A stretch of 64,000 nt of DNA from Eoetvoesia sp035555955 (GTDB taxonomy: Bacteria; Pseudomonadota; Gammaproteobacteria; Burkholderiales; Burkholderiaceae_B), in assembly GCF_035555955.1 (NCBI RefSeq), contig NZ_DATMGA010000009.1:10370-74369 (forward strand). The letters run 5' to 3'. The position numbers and the translations under genes are program-made. Under the pieces are notes generated by a model. That model was not told the DNA's origin and searched no databases. It saw only the letters and a program-made list of their open reading frames with translations. Below, in pieces: positions 34,766 to 44,175 of the stretch (position 1 is the first letter of the stretch; every line of letters starts with the position of its first letter).

Positions 34766-34915
34766 AAAACTCCCCTTATAGTCAGTTGGAGATTGGATTT
34801 AACAACAAAAACCTGTGTTTCGCCACTGCCTCGGCGGCCTTCTTGCGAAGGCATATTCGCAAGGTTCGCCTGCAATCCATATTGATTTTACCGGCGGCGC
34901 GCCGCGTGGCGTTGC

Positions 34916-35452
34916 CTACTTGGCGGCCTTGGCGTAGCGCTCGGCGCTGGCCACGATTTCCTTCCGGGCGGCGTCGGGGCCTTCCCAGCCCTTTACCTTG
35001 ACCCACTTGCCTTTTTCCAGCTCTTTGTAGTGCTCGAAAAAGTGCTGGATGCGTGCCAGTTCTTCGGCCGGAACGTCCTCGGGCTTCTGGATGTGGCGGT
35101 ACGGGGGGTACAGCTTTTCGACCGGCACGGCCAGCAGCTTCGCGTCGCCGCCGGCTTCGTCGTCCATCTGCAGCACGCCGATGGCGCGGCAGCGGATCAC
35201 CACGCCCACCTGCACCGGCAGCGGCGCCAGCACCAGCACGTCGACGGGGTCGCCGTCGTCGGAAATGGTTTGCGGAATATAGCCGTAGTTGGCCGGGTAA
35301 TGCATGGCGGTCAGCATGAAGCGGTCCACGAAAACCGCGCCCGATTCTTTATCCACTTCGTACTTTACGGGGTCGGAATTCATGGGGATTTCAATGACCA
35401 CGTTGAATTCATCGGGCAGTTTCTTGCCGGCGGGCACTCGGTCTAAGCTCAT
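34916..35452 (-). CDS. ppa: Inorganic pyrophosphatase
   Basis: A 178-residue family I soluble pyrophosphatase that hydrolyses PPi and pulls biosynthetic reactions forward. The metal-binding signature DDGDPVDVLV is intact, with YGYIPQT and the C-terminal KVKGWEG also present. The length is normal for the bacterial hexameric enzyme. It follows hemY in the same orientation after 35 bp and may be the last gene of the hem transcription unit. Confidence 0.95.
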   Translation of the reverse strand: MSLDRVPAGKKLPDEFNVVIEIPMNSDPVKYEVDKESGAVFVDRFMLTAMHYPANYGYIPQTISDDGDPVDVLVLAPLPVQVGVVIRCRAIGVLQMDDEAGGDAKLLAVPVEKLYPPYRHIQKPEDVPAEELARIQHFFEHYKELEKGKWVKVKGWEGPDAARKEIVASAERYAKAAK

Positions 35453-35487
35453 TATGTCAACCTTGAGGAAAGTTAGTGAATATGTAT

Positions 35488-36996
35488 TCAGTTCCGGCCA
35501 TGGCCGCCACGGGGGGTGTCGGAGGTTTGCGATAAGTCGACCCCCGGGATCGGCGCGCTGTCGAAGTATTCGTCCAGGTCGGCATCACCGGCCATCGAGG
35601 CCGGCGTGGCGTCGTCCTTGGGCGCTTCGGCGGGCAAAGGCCGGGAAAGGTCGGCATCGGCGCCGAGATAATCGGCTGCGCTGGCGGCAATGGGCGAAGC
35701 CGGCGAAACACCGATGGGCTCGGCCTCGGGCATGGCGTCGACGTCGATAAGCGTAGGGTCGCCGCGTGTATCGGCGGCGGGCAGCACCGTGCTTGCGGGC
35801 AGCACCGGCAACACGCCCGCCACACTGGCCCCCAGCCGCCAATGCTTCATAGCGTCGTTGCTGCGGCCCAGCCTGTCGTACAGATTGCCCAGCAAAGCAT
35901 GGATGCGCACGTCGCTGCGGATTTTCATGCTGCGCAGCAGATAGCGCTCGCCCAGCCCCCACAACTGCCCGGTGAGGCACAAATTGCCCAGGGCGGCCAG
36001 CAGAGCGGAATCGTTCGGATGCGATTTGAGCCAGGTTTCGGCCTTGTTCAGGCGCCTAGCCACCTGCTCGGGCGGGCATTGCGAATACGCATTGAGCAGC
36101 CGGGTATCCAGCCGCACGTTCAGGGCGGCCTCGAGAATGCGCCCGGCCTCTTCATGCTGGCCGGCTTCGTCGTGCAATGCGGCCGCTGCCAGCGCGATGT
36201 CGGGCAAGGCTTTTTCGTCGGCGCGCAAATCGCCCCAAATGCCTTTGAAGCCATCCAGGCCCGCAGTCCGTATGCGCGCCGCGGTGGAAACCTCGATGAG
36301 CTGTACGGCCTCGGATTTGTCGATGGCGCCCCGGCGCTGCAAGAACCGGGTCAGCTCGTACACATGACCGTAATCGTGCAACTGGCGATAGGCGCGCAGC
36401 AGCAGGCGGGTGGCGTTAAGATGCCGCGAACTGGCGTTATGCAGAGGCTGCAAAAGCTCCAGCGCCTCTTGCGGGCGGTTCTGGTCGAGGTACATTTCGG
36501 CCGCGGCGGTGGCGGCGGCCTCTTTGAGGCGCGGCTCGTTCCCGGCGGTCTCGCGCGCGACTTCCAGGGCCTCGTCGCGGCGGGCGAACTCACCCAGATG
36601 ATGGGCCGCCCTGGCCTTGGCCAACCCGGCAAGCACCTTGGTGCTGGGCGTGCGGGTTCTGTCGAGCAATTTGGCCAGTTCCTGCTCGGCCTGCGGATAG
36701 CGGCCTTCCAGCACGTTGATCCAGCCGTTTTCAAGCAGTTCGTGATCGCGTTTTTTGGCGCGCAGGCCGCGCCACGAGCGGAAGCGCTCGGGCCCCGACG
36801 TTACCCAGGCGATGACGCGCAGCACCACGTACAGCACGATGAAGGCGGCCAGCACCAGCAACACGGCCAGCGCCAGGGAAAGCTCGATGCGCCAGGGCTG
36901 AGCGATGATGAGCACGTTGCCGCCGTGTTCGCGCAGCACCACGCCCAGGGCAACCGCCACGATCAATACCAGCAGAGTCCAGAACCATGTCCTCAT
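35488..36996 (-). CDS. hemY: HemY, haem-biosynthesis-associated TPR membrane protein
   Basis: A 502-residue HemY-family protein, not the protoporphyrinogen oxidase of the same name in Bacillus. Two N-terminal membrane helices (residues 3-20 and 38-63) are followed by the conserved HemY_N domain and TPR-like helical repeats to about residue 400. The C-terminal 100 residues are acidic and Pro/Ala-rich. Its exact role in tetrapyrrole synthesis is unknown; it may scaffold enzymes at the membrane. It follows hemX by 3 bp. Confidence 0.9.
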   Translation of the reverse strand: MRTWFWTLLVLIVAVALGVVLREHGGNVLIIAQPWRIELSLALAVLLVLAAFIVLYVVLRVIAWVTSGPERFRSWRGLRAKKRDHELLENGWINVLEGRYPQAEQELAKLLDRTRTPSTKVLAGLAKARAAHHLGEFARRDEALEVARETAGNEPRLKEAAATAAAEMYLDQNRPQEALELLQPLHNASSRHLNATRLLLRAYRQLHDYGHVYELTRFLQRRGAIDKSEAVQLIEVSTAARIRTAGLDGFKGIWGDLRADEKALPDIALAAAALHDEAGQHEEAGRILEAALNVRLDTRLLNAYSQCPPEQVARRLNKAETWLKSHPNDSALLAALGNLCLTGQLWGLGERYLLRSMKIRSDVRIHALLGNLYDRLGRSNDAMKHWRLGASVAGVLPVLPASTVLPAADTRGDPTLIDVDAMPEAEPIGVSPASPIAASAADYLGADADLSRPLPAEAPKDDATPASMAGDADLDEYFDSAPIPGVDLSQTSDTPRGGHGRN

Positions 36997-36999
36997 TGT

Positions 37000-38337
37000 T
37001 TATTCCTGTGGCTGGGCAGACTGGACGGACGGAGCGGGGGCGGCTTCCGGCCCGGCGGCGGGAGCCGCGCCATCAGGGCCGGCCGGGTTTTGGCCGGCGG
37101 CGCCCTGGCCGGGCTGGTCTTCGAGCTGATCGACCGAAGACGGGCTATCGGCCTGTTCGCCGGCCGTGGCATTGGCCGCGCGCAAGGCGTCCAAAGCCTG
37201 CATGCTGTTGCTGACCGTCGGCAATTTGACGGCGATATCGGTATCGGCCAACTGGTCGGCCAGTTTCTGGGCGCGCCGGGTATCGGCGGCGGTCGTATCG
37301 TAGTGTGTCTTGAGGGCCTGAACCAGCACGCTGGTTTCCGACTTCCACACGGCGGGCTGATGCATCATGAGCGCAAGTTGGGCGGTCATGACGCGCAAGC
37401 GCAGGTTTTCACGCAGCTGGCCGGCCTGATCCGGCGACATCAGCAAGGCGGAGGAATTCTCGACGCGCCGAACGCTGATCAGGCCGCCAAGATCCTGGCG
37501 CACCATGACCCAGGCTTCGTCCGCCCATTGCCCGACCCGATGCAGGCCTTTGCTCCACCAGGAAGCATTGGGGTCGATCGGCGCGCGGGCCGCTGATTCT
37601 TGCCTGGCAAGCGCCGCATCGCGCTCGGTCGTGTCGACCTTGGGCGCCGCATCGTCGGGAACGAGCAGCGGCGCGCTGCCGATGAGCGAACCGAGTTCCT
37701 CGAGCCGCGAGGACATCTGCGCGACGTCGATGGTGGAAACCGCGCGCAGGCGATCGAGGTCGCCATTGATGGATTGCTGCAAGCCGGCCAGGCTGGGCCG
37801 GCTTGCCCGCGCCAGCTGCGCCTGCGCGGTTTCGAGCGCAATGATGGCGTTGCCCACGTTGCCGCCGAGTATGAGCTGCTGGTGCGCAACCTGCACCAGG
37901 TGGTCGACGTCGTTGATGAGCAGCAGGTCGGAGCCCTTGTCGGTAAGCAGCTGGAAAGCCTGGTCGAGACTGGCGACCTGGTCGCGGGAGTCGTTCAGGG
38001 CGACCTGCAGGGCATTGATATGGGCGCCCTGCTCTTGCGCCAGCGACAAGGCCTGCTGGGCCTGGCTGGCCGCCTGCCGAGCCGCCGCCGAACTGCTTTG
38101 CACTTGCTCGAGCATGGCCGCCTGGGACTGGTGGAACATTTTATGCTGGTACCAAAGCCCCGCCGCAAGCGCGACGGCAATGAGCAGGACCACCACGAAC
38201 GCAATGCCCAGGGCGGAACGGCGTTTGGCGCGTGCCGCCGCCGGCGGGGATGCGGGTTTGGCCGAATTGGCGGTTGGCCTGGATGTTGTTGCGGCCGCGC
38301 TGTCGGCCGACTGGATCTCGGTTTTAGGTTCAGTCAT
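37000..38337 (-). CDS. hemX: HemX-family protein
   Basis: A 445-residue protein annotated in this family as uroporphyrinogen-III C-methyltransferase-like, but without a SAM-binding motif. It has a cytosolic Ala/Pro/Lys-rich N-terminus, one membrane helix (about residues 43-63, LGIAFVVVLLIAVALAAGLWY), a coiled coil rich in Gln/Ala (about 75-135), and a helical periplasmic domain. The C-terminus is a low-complexity Pro/Ala/Gln tail. It sits between hemD and hemY in the standard betaproteobacterial order, 27 bp after hemD. Confidence 0.88.
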   Translation of the reverse strand: MTEPKTEIQSADSAAATTSRPTANSAKPASPPAAARAKRRSALGIAFVVVLLIAVALAAGLWYQHKMFHQSQAAMLEQVQSSSAAARQAASQAQQALSLAQEQGAHINALQVALNDSRDQVASLDQAFQLLTDKGSDLLLINDVDHLVQVAHQQLILGGNVGNAIIALETAQAQLARASRPSLAGLQQSINGDLDRLRAVSTIDVAQMSSRLEELGSLIGSAPLLVPDDAAPKVDTTERDAALARQESAARAPIDPNASWWSKGLHRVGQWADEAWVMVRQDLGGLISVRRVENSSALLMSPDQAGQLRENLRLRVMTAQLALMMHQPAVWKSETSVLVQALKTHYDTTAADTRRAQKLADQLADTDIAVKLPTVSNSMQALDALRAANATAGEQADSPSSVDQLEDQPGQGAAGQNPAGPDGAAPAAGPEAAPAPSVQSAQPQE

Positions 38338-38364
38338 GACGAGATTGTAATCCTTGACGCTGGC

Positions 38365-39177
38365 TTATAGGAAAGCAAGTGATACGACGGTCTGAAAAAT
38401 AGTTTTATCCGCCGGTGGACATATTTTTACCATTGGTGCCGGATTTTTGCCCGGCACCGTACGAAGCAAAGCCTGCAAATGCCGTGCTATGCGTTCGTGG
38501 ATCACGACGAAACGCGCGTCGCGCCAAAACGCCTGCAGTCCCGGCGCCAGCAGGTTCCGGTGAAATGCATCGACGCCTTCCGAACTGGTGAACAGGCCGA
38601 CCACGACGCGGCCCGGCGCCAGGCCGGCGGCCAGGGCCCCGCGCTGGCCGTCCGTCCATTCGCATGGGCGGCGCCGGTACACAGCGTAACGATGCACCCG
38701 CGCTCCGGCAGCCTCGAGGCGCTCGCCCAGCCATTCCCGCCCGCTTTCTCCGCGTACGATGGCCACGCGCTTGAACGTGCCGATGCCTGGCTCCAACAGC
38801 CGCCATAGCGCCTCGGAATCCTGCGGCGTATCGGCTTGCGGGTGCACGATGCACTCGGAGGGGATGAAGTCCGACTCGCGCAAAGGCCTGGCGCTGGCTT
38901 CGCCCACCGCAGCGGCAATGGTGGAAGCCGGCCACTCGGCGCAGCCCTGCTCGGCAAGCTGATCGAGATAAAAAAAAGCCGCATTGGCGCTGACGAACAC
39001 GATAAGGTCGTAATGCCCCGGCAACGGAAACCGCGACGCATCGACAGGCAATGGGCTGACGGCCAGGGCCGGCAGTTCCAGCGCCTCGAGTCCAGCTTCC
39101 CGCAAACAGGCCGCCAGGACCTGATTGCGGCCTTGCGGCCGTGTCAGTACGACCAGGGGAGCGGCGGGCCCAGGCAC
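38365..39177 (-). CDS. hemD: Uroporphyrinogen-III synthase
   Basis: A 270-residue HemD that closes and inverts ring D of hydroxymethylbilane. The domain opens VVLTRPQGRNQVLAACLREAGLEAL and includes IVFVSANAAFFYL and the later GLFTSSEGVDAF, the two places where the conserved Ser residues of this fast-evolving family lie. The start is a GTG at 39177 with AGGCGG upstream, 8 bp after the hemC stop. The frame stays open far upstream inside hemC but that part is not coding. Confidence 0.9.
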   Translation of the reverse strand: MPGPAAPLVVLTRPQGRNQVLAACLREAGLEALELPALAVSPLPVDASRFPLPGHYDLIVFVSANAAFFYLDQLAEQGCAEWPASTIAAAVGEASARPLRESDFIPSECIVHPQADTPQDSEALWRLLEPGIGTFKRVAIVRGESGREWLGERLEAAGARVHRYAVYRRRPCEWTDGQRGALAAGLAPGRVVVGLFTSSEGVDAFHRNLLAPGLQAFWRDARFVVIHERIARHLQALLRTVPGKNPAPMVKICPPADKTIFQTVVSLAFL

Positions 39178-39185
39178 CTGCCGCC

Positions 39186-40136
39186 TTACGCCGCAGACGG
39201 GCCGGCCGCGCCGAGCTTGGCCAGGATGGCGCGGGCCCCCTTGCCCAGGAGTTCTTCGGCTACGCTTTCGCCCAGTTGTTCTGCCGATCCGGCCGGGCCG
39301 CTGGCCTGGGCGCGAATGATGCGGGAACCGTCGGGCTCGGCCACCAGGGCCTGCAAGAACAGCCCGGCCCCCTGCATTTGCGCATAGGCGGCCAGGGGGA
39401 CCTGGCACGAGCCGCCCAAAACGCGCGACACGCTGCGCTCGGCCAGCACGCAAGCCGTGGTGCCGGCGCTGGCCAAAGGCGCAAGCCACGCATGCATGTC
39501 GGGGCGGGCAAGCAGGACCTCGATGCCCAGCGCCCCCTGCCCTGCGGCCGGCAGGCTTTGTTCCACGTCGATGAGCCGCCGGATGCGCGACCCCAGGCCC
39601 AGGCGCCGCAAGCCCGCCGCCGCCAGGATAATGGCCGAATACTCGTTGCGGTCGAGCTTGGCCAGCCGGGTATCCAGGTTGCCGCGCAACGGCTCCACCC
39701 GCAATTGCGGGTACTCGGCGCGAACCTGGGCTTCGCGCCGCAAACTGGAGGTGCCGACCACCGCGCCCGCCGGAAGCTCGGCCAGCGAGTCGAAATCGTT
39801 GGAAACGAAGGCGTCGCGCGGGTCTTCGCGCTCGAGCACCACGGCCAGGGAAAACGGATCGTGCAGATCGACCGGCACATCCTTGAGCGAGTGAACGGCC
39901 AGGTCGGCCCGCCCGTCGAGCAAGGCGTTTTCGAGTTCCTTGACAAACAGGCCCTTGCCGCCGACCTTGGAAAGGCTGCGGTCGAGTATCTGGTCGCCGC
40001 GCGTGGTCATGGTCAGCAGGCTGACCTGGCATTGCGGATACAGCGCGGCAAGCCGGTCGCGCACATGCTCGGCCTGCCACAGGGCAAGCCGGCTGGCCCG
40101 CGTGGCGATGACGAGTTTGTCGGGCGTGCTGGGCAT
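39186..40136 (-). CDS. hemC: Hydroxymethylbilane synthase (porphobilinogen deaminase)
   Basis: A 316-residue enzyme that polymerises four porphobilinogens. It opens LVIATRASRLALWQAEHVRD, carries the loop VGGKGLFVKELENALLDGRADLAVHSLKDVP with the catalytic Asp, and binds the dipyrromethane cofactor through the Cys in SRVLGGSCQVPLAAYA. The start at 40136 lies 4 bp after the stop of the small membrane protein gene, so the terC-small ORF-hemC-hemD run is probably one transcript. Confidence 0.95.
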   Translation of the reverse strand: MPSTPDKLVIATRASRLALWQAEHVRDRLAALYPQCQVSLLTMTTRGDQILDRSLSKVGGKGLFVKELENALLDGRADLAVHSLKDVPVDLHDPFSLAVVLEREDPRDAFVSNDFDSLAELPAGAVVGTSSLRREAQVRAEYPQLRVEPLRGNLDTRLAKLDRNEYSAIILAAAGLRRLGLGSRIRRLIDVEQSLPAAGQGALGIEVLLARPDMHAWLAPLASAGTTACVLAERSVSRVLGGSCQVPLAAYAQMQGAGLFLQALVAEPDGSRIIRAQASGPAGSAEQLGESVAEELLGKGARAILAKLGAAGPSAA

Positions 40137-40140
40137 GGCG

Positions 40141-40269
40141 CTATCCGATGAACTGATTGACGACTATCGCAGCCACGATGCCCAGAATAGCCAGAATGAG
40201 CAGACCTTTAAGCAAAGACATGCTGGAATCTCCGTGTTTGTCGGGATCGGCGGATTTAAACAGACTCAT
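40141..40269 (-). CDS. Small single-helix membrane protein between terC and hemC
   Basis: A 42-residue protein: a polar N-terminus (MSLFKSADPDKHGDSS) followed by one hydrophobic helix (LLKGLLILAILGIVAAIVV). The start at 40269 overlaps terC by 14 bp and has AAGGGG upstream; an internal ATG at 40221 after GGAGA would give a 26-residue form that is nearly all helix. It stops 4 bp before hemC. I do not recognise a family; the tight spacing on both sides argues that it is translated and co-expressed with hemC. Confidence 0.6.
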   Translation of the reverse strand: MSLFKSADPDKHGDSSMSLLKGLLILAILGIVAAIVVNQFIG

Positions 40270-40975
40270 TGATTGCCCCTTTTGCGGCGTTTTTGCGAGC
40301 GGCCAGCCATTTTCCCAGTACAACCACCAGAATGGCGCCTACGGCCTCGGCCGCCAGTTTAACCAGGGAAGTCACTTCGCCGATTTGATTTGCGACAACC
40401 ACGTCGGTCACCAGCATGCCGCCGGCGATCCAGCCCAGCAGCGCCCCGCCGAACGTAACCACCATGGGGAAGCGGTCGATGAGCTTGAGCACCAGAGTGC
40501 TGCCCCAGATGATGATGGGAACGCTGAGCAGCAGGCCGAATATGACATAGCCCAGTTGGTGGTCGGGTATGGTGTTCTGGGCGGCGCCCGCGATGGCGAT
40601 GACGTTGTCCAGGCTCATGACGAAATCGGCGATGAGTATGGTCTTGACCGCCGACCAGACGGAGCTGGCGCTCTTGATGTTGTCGTGATGATCGTCGTCG
40701 GGCAGCAGCAGCTTGACGCCTATCCACAGCAGCAGCAGCGCGCCGGCGATTTTCAGAAACGGAATGTTCAGCAAGGTAAGCGCGAATGCGATGAGCGCCA
40801 CGCGCAGCACGATGGCGCCGGCCGTGCCCCATACGATGCCCTGCATCCGCTGTTTGTGTTCCAGGTTGCGGCACGCCAGGGCGATGACGACGGCGTTGTC
40901 GCCCCCCAGCAGGATATCGATCATGATGATCTGGAAAAGCGCCCCCCAATGGAGGGTTTCTATGAACTCGAGCAT
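40256..40975 (-). CDS. TerC-family integral membrane protein
   Basis: A 239-residue membrane protein with about seven helices. The two acidic intramembrane motifs of TerC proteins are visible: IIMIDILLGGDNAVVIALA near residue 20 and DFVMSLDNVIAIAGAA near residue 115. TerC relatives are linked to metal homeostasis, especially manganese efflux associated with metalation of exported proteins. The start at 40975 (MLEFIETLHWG) has GGAG seven bases upstream. It heads the run leading into hemC. Confidence 0.87.
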   Translation of the reverse strand: MLEFIETLHWGALFQIIMIDILLGGDNAVVIALACRNLEHKQRMQGIVWGTAGAIVLRVALIAFALTLLNIPFLKIAGALLLLWIGVKLLLPDDDHHDNIKSASSVWSAVKTILIADFVMSLDNVIAIAGAAQNTIPDHQLGYVIFGLLLSVPIIIWGSTLVLKLIDRFPMVVTFGGALLGWIAGGMLVTDVVVANQIGEVTSLVKLAAEAVGAILVVVLGKWLAARKNAAKGAINESV

Positions 40976-41117
40976 CCGTGCTCCATATGTATTTTTGCTG
41001 TTCGGGAAGGCCGCCGAACCCCGCGTCCGGACAACCTGGTTTAGTGTGCGGCTCGATGACGCAGCCACAGTCTATTATATGGGTCGAAAGCCCTCCGGCA
41101 TGCGAGCGGACAATGCA

Positions 41118-41284
41118 AAGCCCCCACGCTGCGCCGCTGATGCGGCTTGCTGCCCCCCGAGGGGGCGCTTTTTGCCTTGGGGCGGCCCGGCGGCAAAAAA
41201 AGCCCCCACGCTGCGCCGCTTACGCGGCTTGCTGCCCCCCGAGGGGGCACTTTTTGCCTTGGGGCGGCCCGGCGGCAAAAAAAA
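41118..41284. repeat. Two tandem copies of an 82-bp GC-rich dispersed repeat
   Basis: Two head-to-tail units, with matching GCCCCCACGCTGCGCCGCT starts at 41120 and 41202, fill the gap between terC and sucD. Each contains GCCGC-GCGGC, CCCCCCGAGGGGGC and GCCTTGGGGCGGCCCGGCGGC dyads, so each can fold into consecutive hairpins. The units differ at a few bases (TGATGCGG versus TTACGCGG; GCGC versus GCAC). A third copy lies at 55149-55228 and a half copy at 34521-34556. No coding potential. Confidence 0.85.
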
Positions 41285-41303
41285 GGCCCGAACAGTTCGG
41301 GCC
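41285..41303. terminator. Intrinsic terminator of sucCD
   Basis: GGCCCGAA and TTCGGGCC flank CAG. On the minus strand the stem is followed by eight T, and on the plus strand by five T, so it can stop transcription from both sides. It lies 20 bases after the sucD stop and abuts the dispersed repeat. Confidence 0.85.
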
Positions 41304-41323
41304 TTTTTCAGTTGCGCCAAACC

Positions 41324-42205
41324 TTACAGCACGGACTTGAGCAGCTTGCCCATTTCGGAAGGATCGCGGGTGGTGCGGATGCCGCAAGCTTCCATGGCCG
41401 CCAGCTTGGCGTCGGCCGTGTCGGCGCCGCCGGAGATCAGCGCGCCGGCATGGCCCATGCGCTTGCCCGCCGGAGCGGTGACGCCGGCGATGAAGCCTAC
41501 GACGGGCTTCTTCATGTTGTCTTTGGCCCATTCGGCGGCGTTGACTTCGTCGGGGCCGCCGATTTCACCAATCATGACCACGGCATCGGTGTCGGGATCG
41601 TCGTTGAACAGCTTGAGCACGTCGATGTGCTTCAGGCCGTTGATGGGGTCTCCGCCGATACCCACGGCGCTGGACTGGCCCAGGCCGAGTTCGGTGAGCT
41701 GAGCCACCGCTTCGTAGGTAAGCGTGCCGGAGCGGCTCACCACGCCAATGCGGCCCTTGCGCGAGATATGGCCGGGCATGATGCCGATCTTGAGTTCGTC
41801 CGGCGTGATCAGGCCCGGGCAGTTGGGGCCCAGCAGCAGGGTTTTCTTGTTCTGGTCGCGCATGCGGTTGCGCACTTCCAGCATGTCGCGCACCGGGATG
41901 CCTTCGGTAATGCAGACCACCAGATCCAGGTCGGCTTCGACAGCTTCCCAGATGGCGGCCGCCGCACCCGCGGGCGGAACGTAGATGACCGAAACCGTGG
42001 CGCCGGTCTGGGCCTTGGCTTCCTTGACGGAGCCGAAAATGGGCACGCCTTCGAAGTTCTCGCCGGCCTTTTTAGGATGCACGCCGGCAACGAACGCGTT
42101 CTTGCCGTTGGCGTACTCGCGGCACATATGGGTGTGGAACTGGCCGGTCTTGCCGGTGATCCCTTGGGTAATGACTTTGGTGTCTTTGTTGATCAGAATC
42201 GACAT
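41324..42205 (-). CDS. sucD: Succinyl-CoA synthetase alpha subunit
   Basis: A 293-residue CoA-binding subunit of the TCA-cycle enzyme that makes ATP or GTP from succinyl-CoA. It opens SILINKDTKVITQGITGKTGQFHT (CoA-binding Rossmann region) and has the phosphohistidine loop RMGHAGALISGGADTADAK. The length is normal. It lies 22 bp after sucC and shares its transcript; a strong terminator follows. Confidence 0.96.
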   Translation of the reverse strand: MSILINKDTKVITQGITGKTGQFHTHMCREYANGKNAFVAGVHPKKAGENFEGVPIFGSVKEAKAQTGATVSVIYVPPAGAAAAIWEAVEADLDLVVCITEGIPVRDMLEVRNRMRDQNKKTLLLGPNCPGLITPDELKIGIMPGHISRKGRIGVVSRSGTLTYEAVAQLTELGLGQSSAVGIGGDPINGLKHIDVLKLFNDDPDTDAVVMIGEIGGPDEVNAAEWAKDNMKKPVVGFIAGVTAPAGKRMGHAGALISGGADTADAKLAAMEACGIRTTRDPSEMGKLLKSVL

Positions 42206-42227
42206 TTACAAATCCTCGGCAATATTC

Positions 42228-43388
<1,161 letters not shown>

Positions 43389-43472
43389 TTGTTACCTGTC
43401 AGAACGTAAAGGATAATAAAAAAGCGGGGCTTGAACGGCAAAAAAGCCGCACAAATGCATCGGCATTGGCGG

Positions 43473-44048
43473 CTATTCGCGCCGAACCTCGGCATCGGGG
43501 CCTGTATACCACTCGGGATAGAACTCTTTGGCGACCTCGCCGTCCAGCCTCAAGGCATGACAGCCCTCGAGCTGGAATGGCCGCTTGTTGGGGAGCTCGG
43601 CGTCCCGCTGCTTGCGGGGCCTGCCTGCCCGCGACTGTATGGCCACGGTCGGCAGCAGATACGACATTTCGGTCATGTGGGTACAGCCGGCCGTCCGGCC
43701 GAAGCGTTCCTTGACCGCGTTGCGAAAGCCGCGCAACAAATTCATGCCCACCAGATCCTGGTAATCGGGTGCTATCTGGAAACAGTTCTGGTTGTACGGC
43801 GCGGCATCGTACGCGGCTGCGGCCGCCTTGATGGTGAACTCGTCGTCGATCGTGACGCGCAGCTGCATTTTGTGCACCGGCAAGCCGGCCGGATGCAGCG
43901 CCCCGCTATGCTTGGAGAAGTCGTAGCCCTTGACATCGAGGAGCTCGGCGTCCAGATCCCACAGGCCGTCTTCCCGAAGAAACGCCTCCACGCGCACCGT
44001 ACGGGTGTGCATGGATTTGCGCGGGGAGTCTGACGGCGGCAGGGACAT
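43473..44048 (-). CDS. DUF2889 family protein
   Basis: A 191-residue cytosolic protein of the DUF2889 family: MHTRTVRVEAFLREDGLWDLDAELLDVKGYDF, later PVHKMQLRVTIDDEFTI, and NLLRGFRNAVKERFGRTAGCTHMTEM, with conserved Cys and His. The function is unknown. It stands alone between metE and sucCD with no signal peptide or membrane segment. A start two residues into the HTRTVRVE core is possible, but MSLPPSDSPRKS is kept as the longest with a reasonable context. Confidence 0.82.
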   Translation of the reverse strand: MSLPPSDSPRKSMHTRTVRVEAFLREDGLWDLDAELLDVKGYDFSKHSGALHPAGLPVHKMQLRVTIDDEFTIKAAAAAYDAAPYNQNCFQIAPDYQDLVGMNLLRGFRNAVKERFGRTAGCTHMTEMSYLLPTVAIQSRAGRPRKQRDAELPNKRPFQLEGCHALRLDGEVAKEFYPEWYTGPDAEVRRE

Positions 44049-44175
44049 GTAAAACGTTGGCGTAAGCTATAAAACCTTGCAAGTATAACGCAGCCGCGGG
44101 GCGGCACGCTCGGCCGGCGGGCCGGGGCCCGCCCCGGAGCCCGCGCGGCCGTGAACGCGCGGGACGGTCCGGAAA

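Noticed and set aside
39178..40080. Upstream extension of the hemD frame through hemC
   Set aside because: The HemD fold starts at the GTG 39177 with a ribosome-binding site; the upstream part is an out-of-frame reading of hemC.
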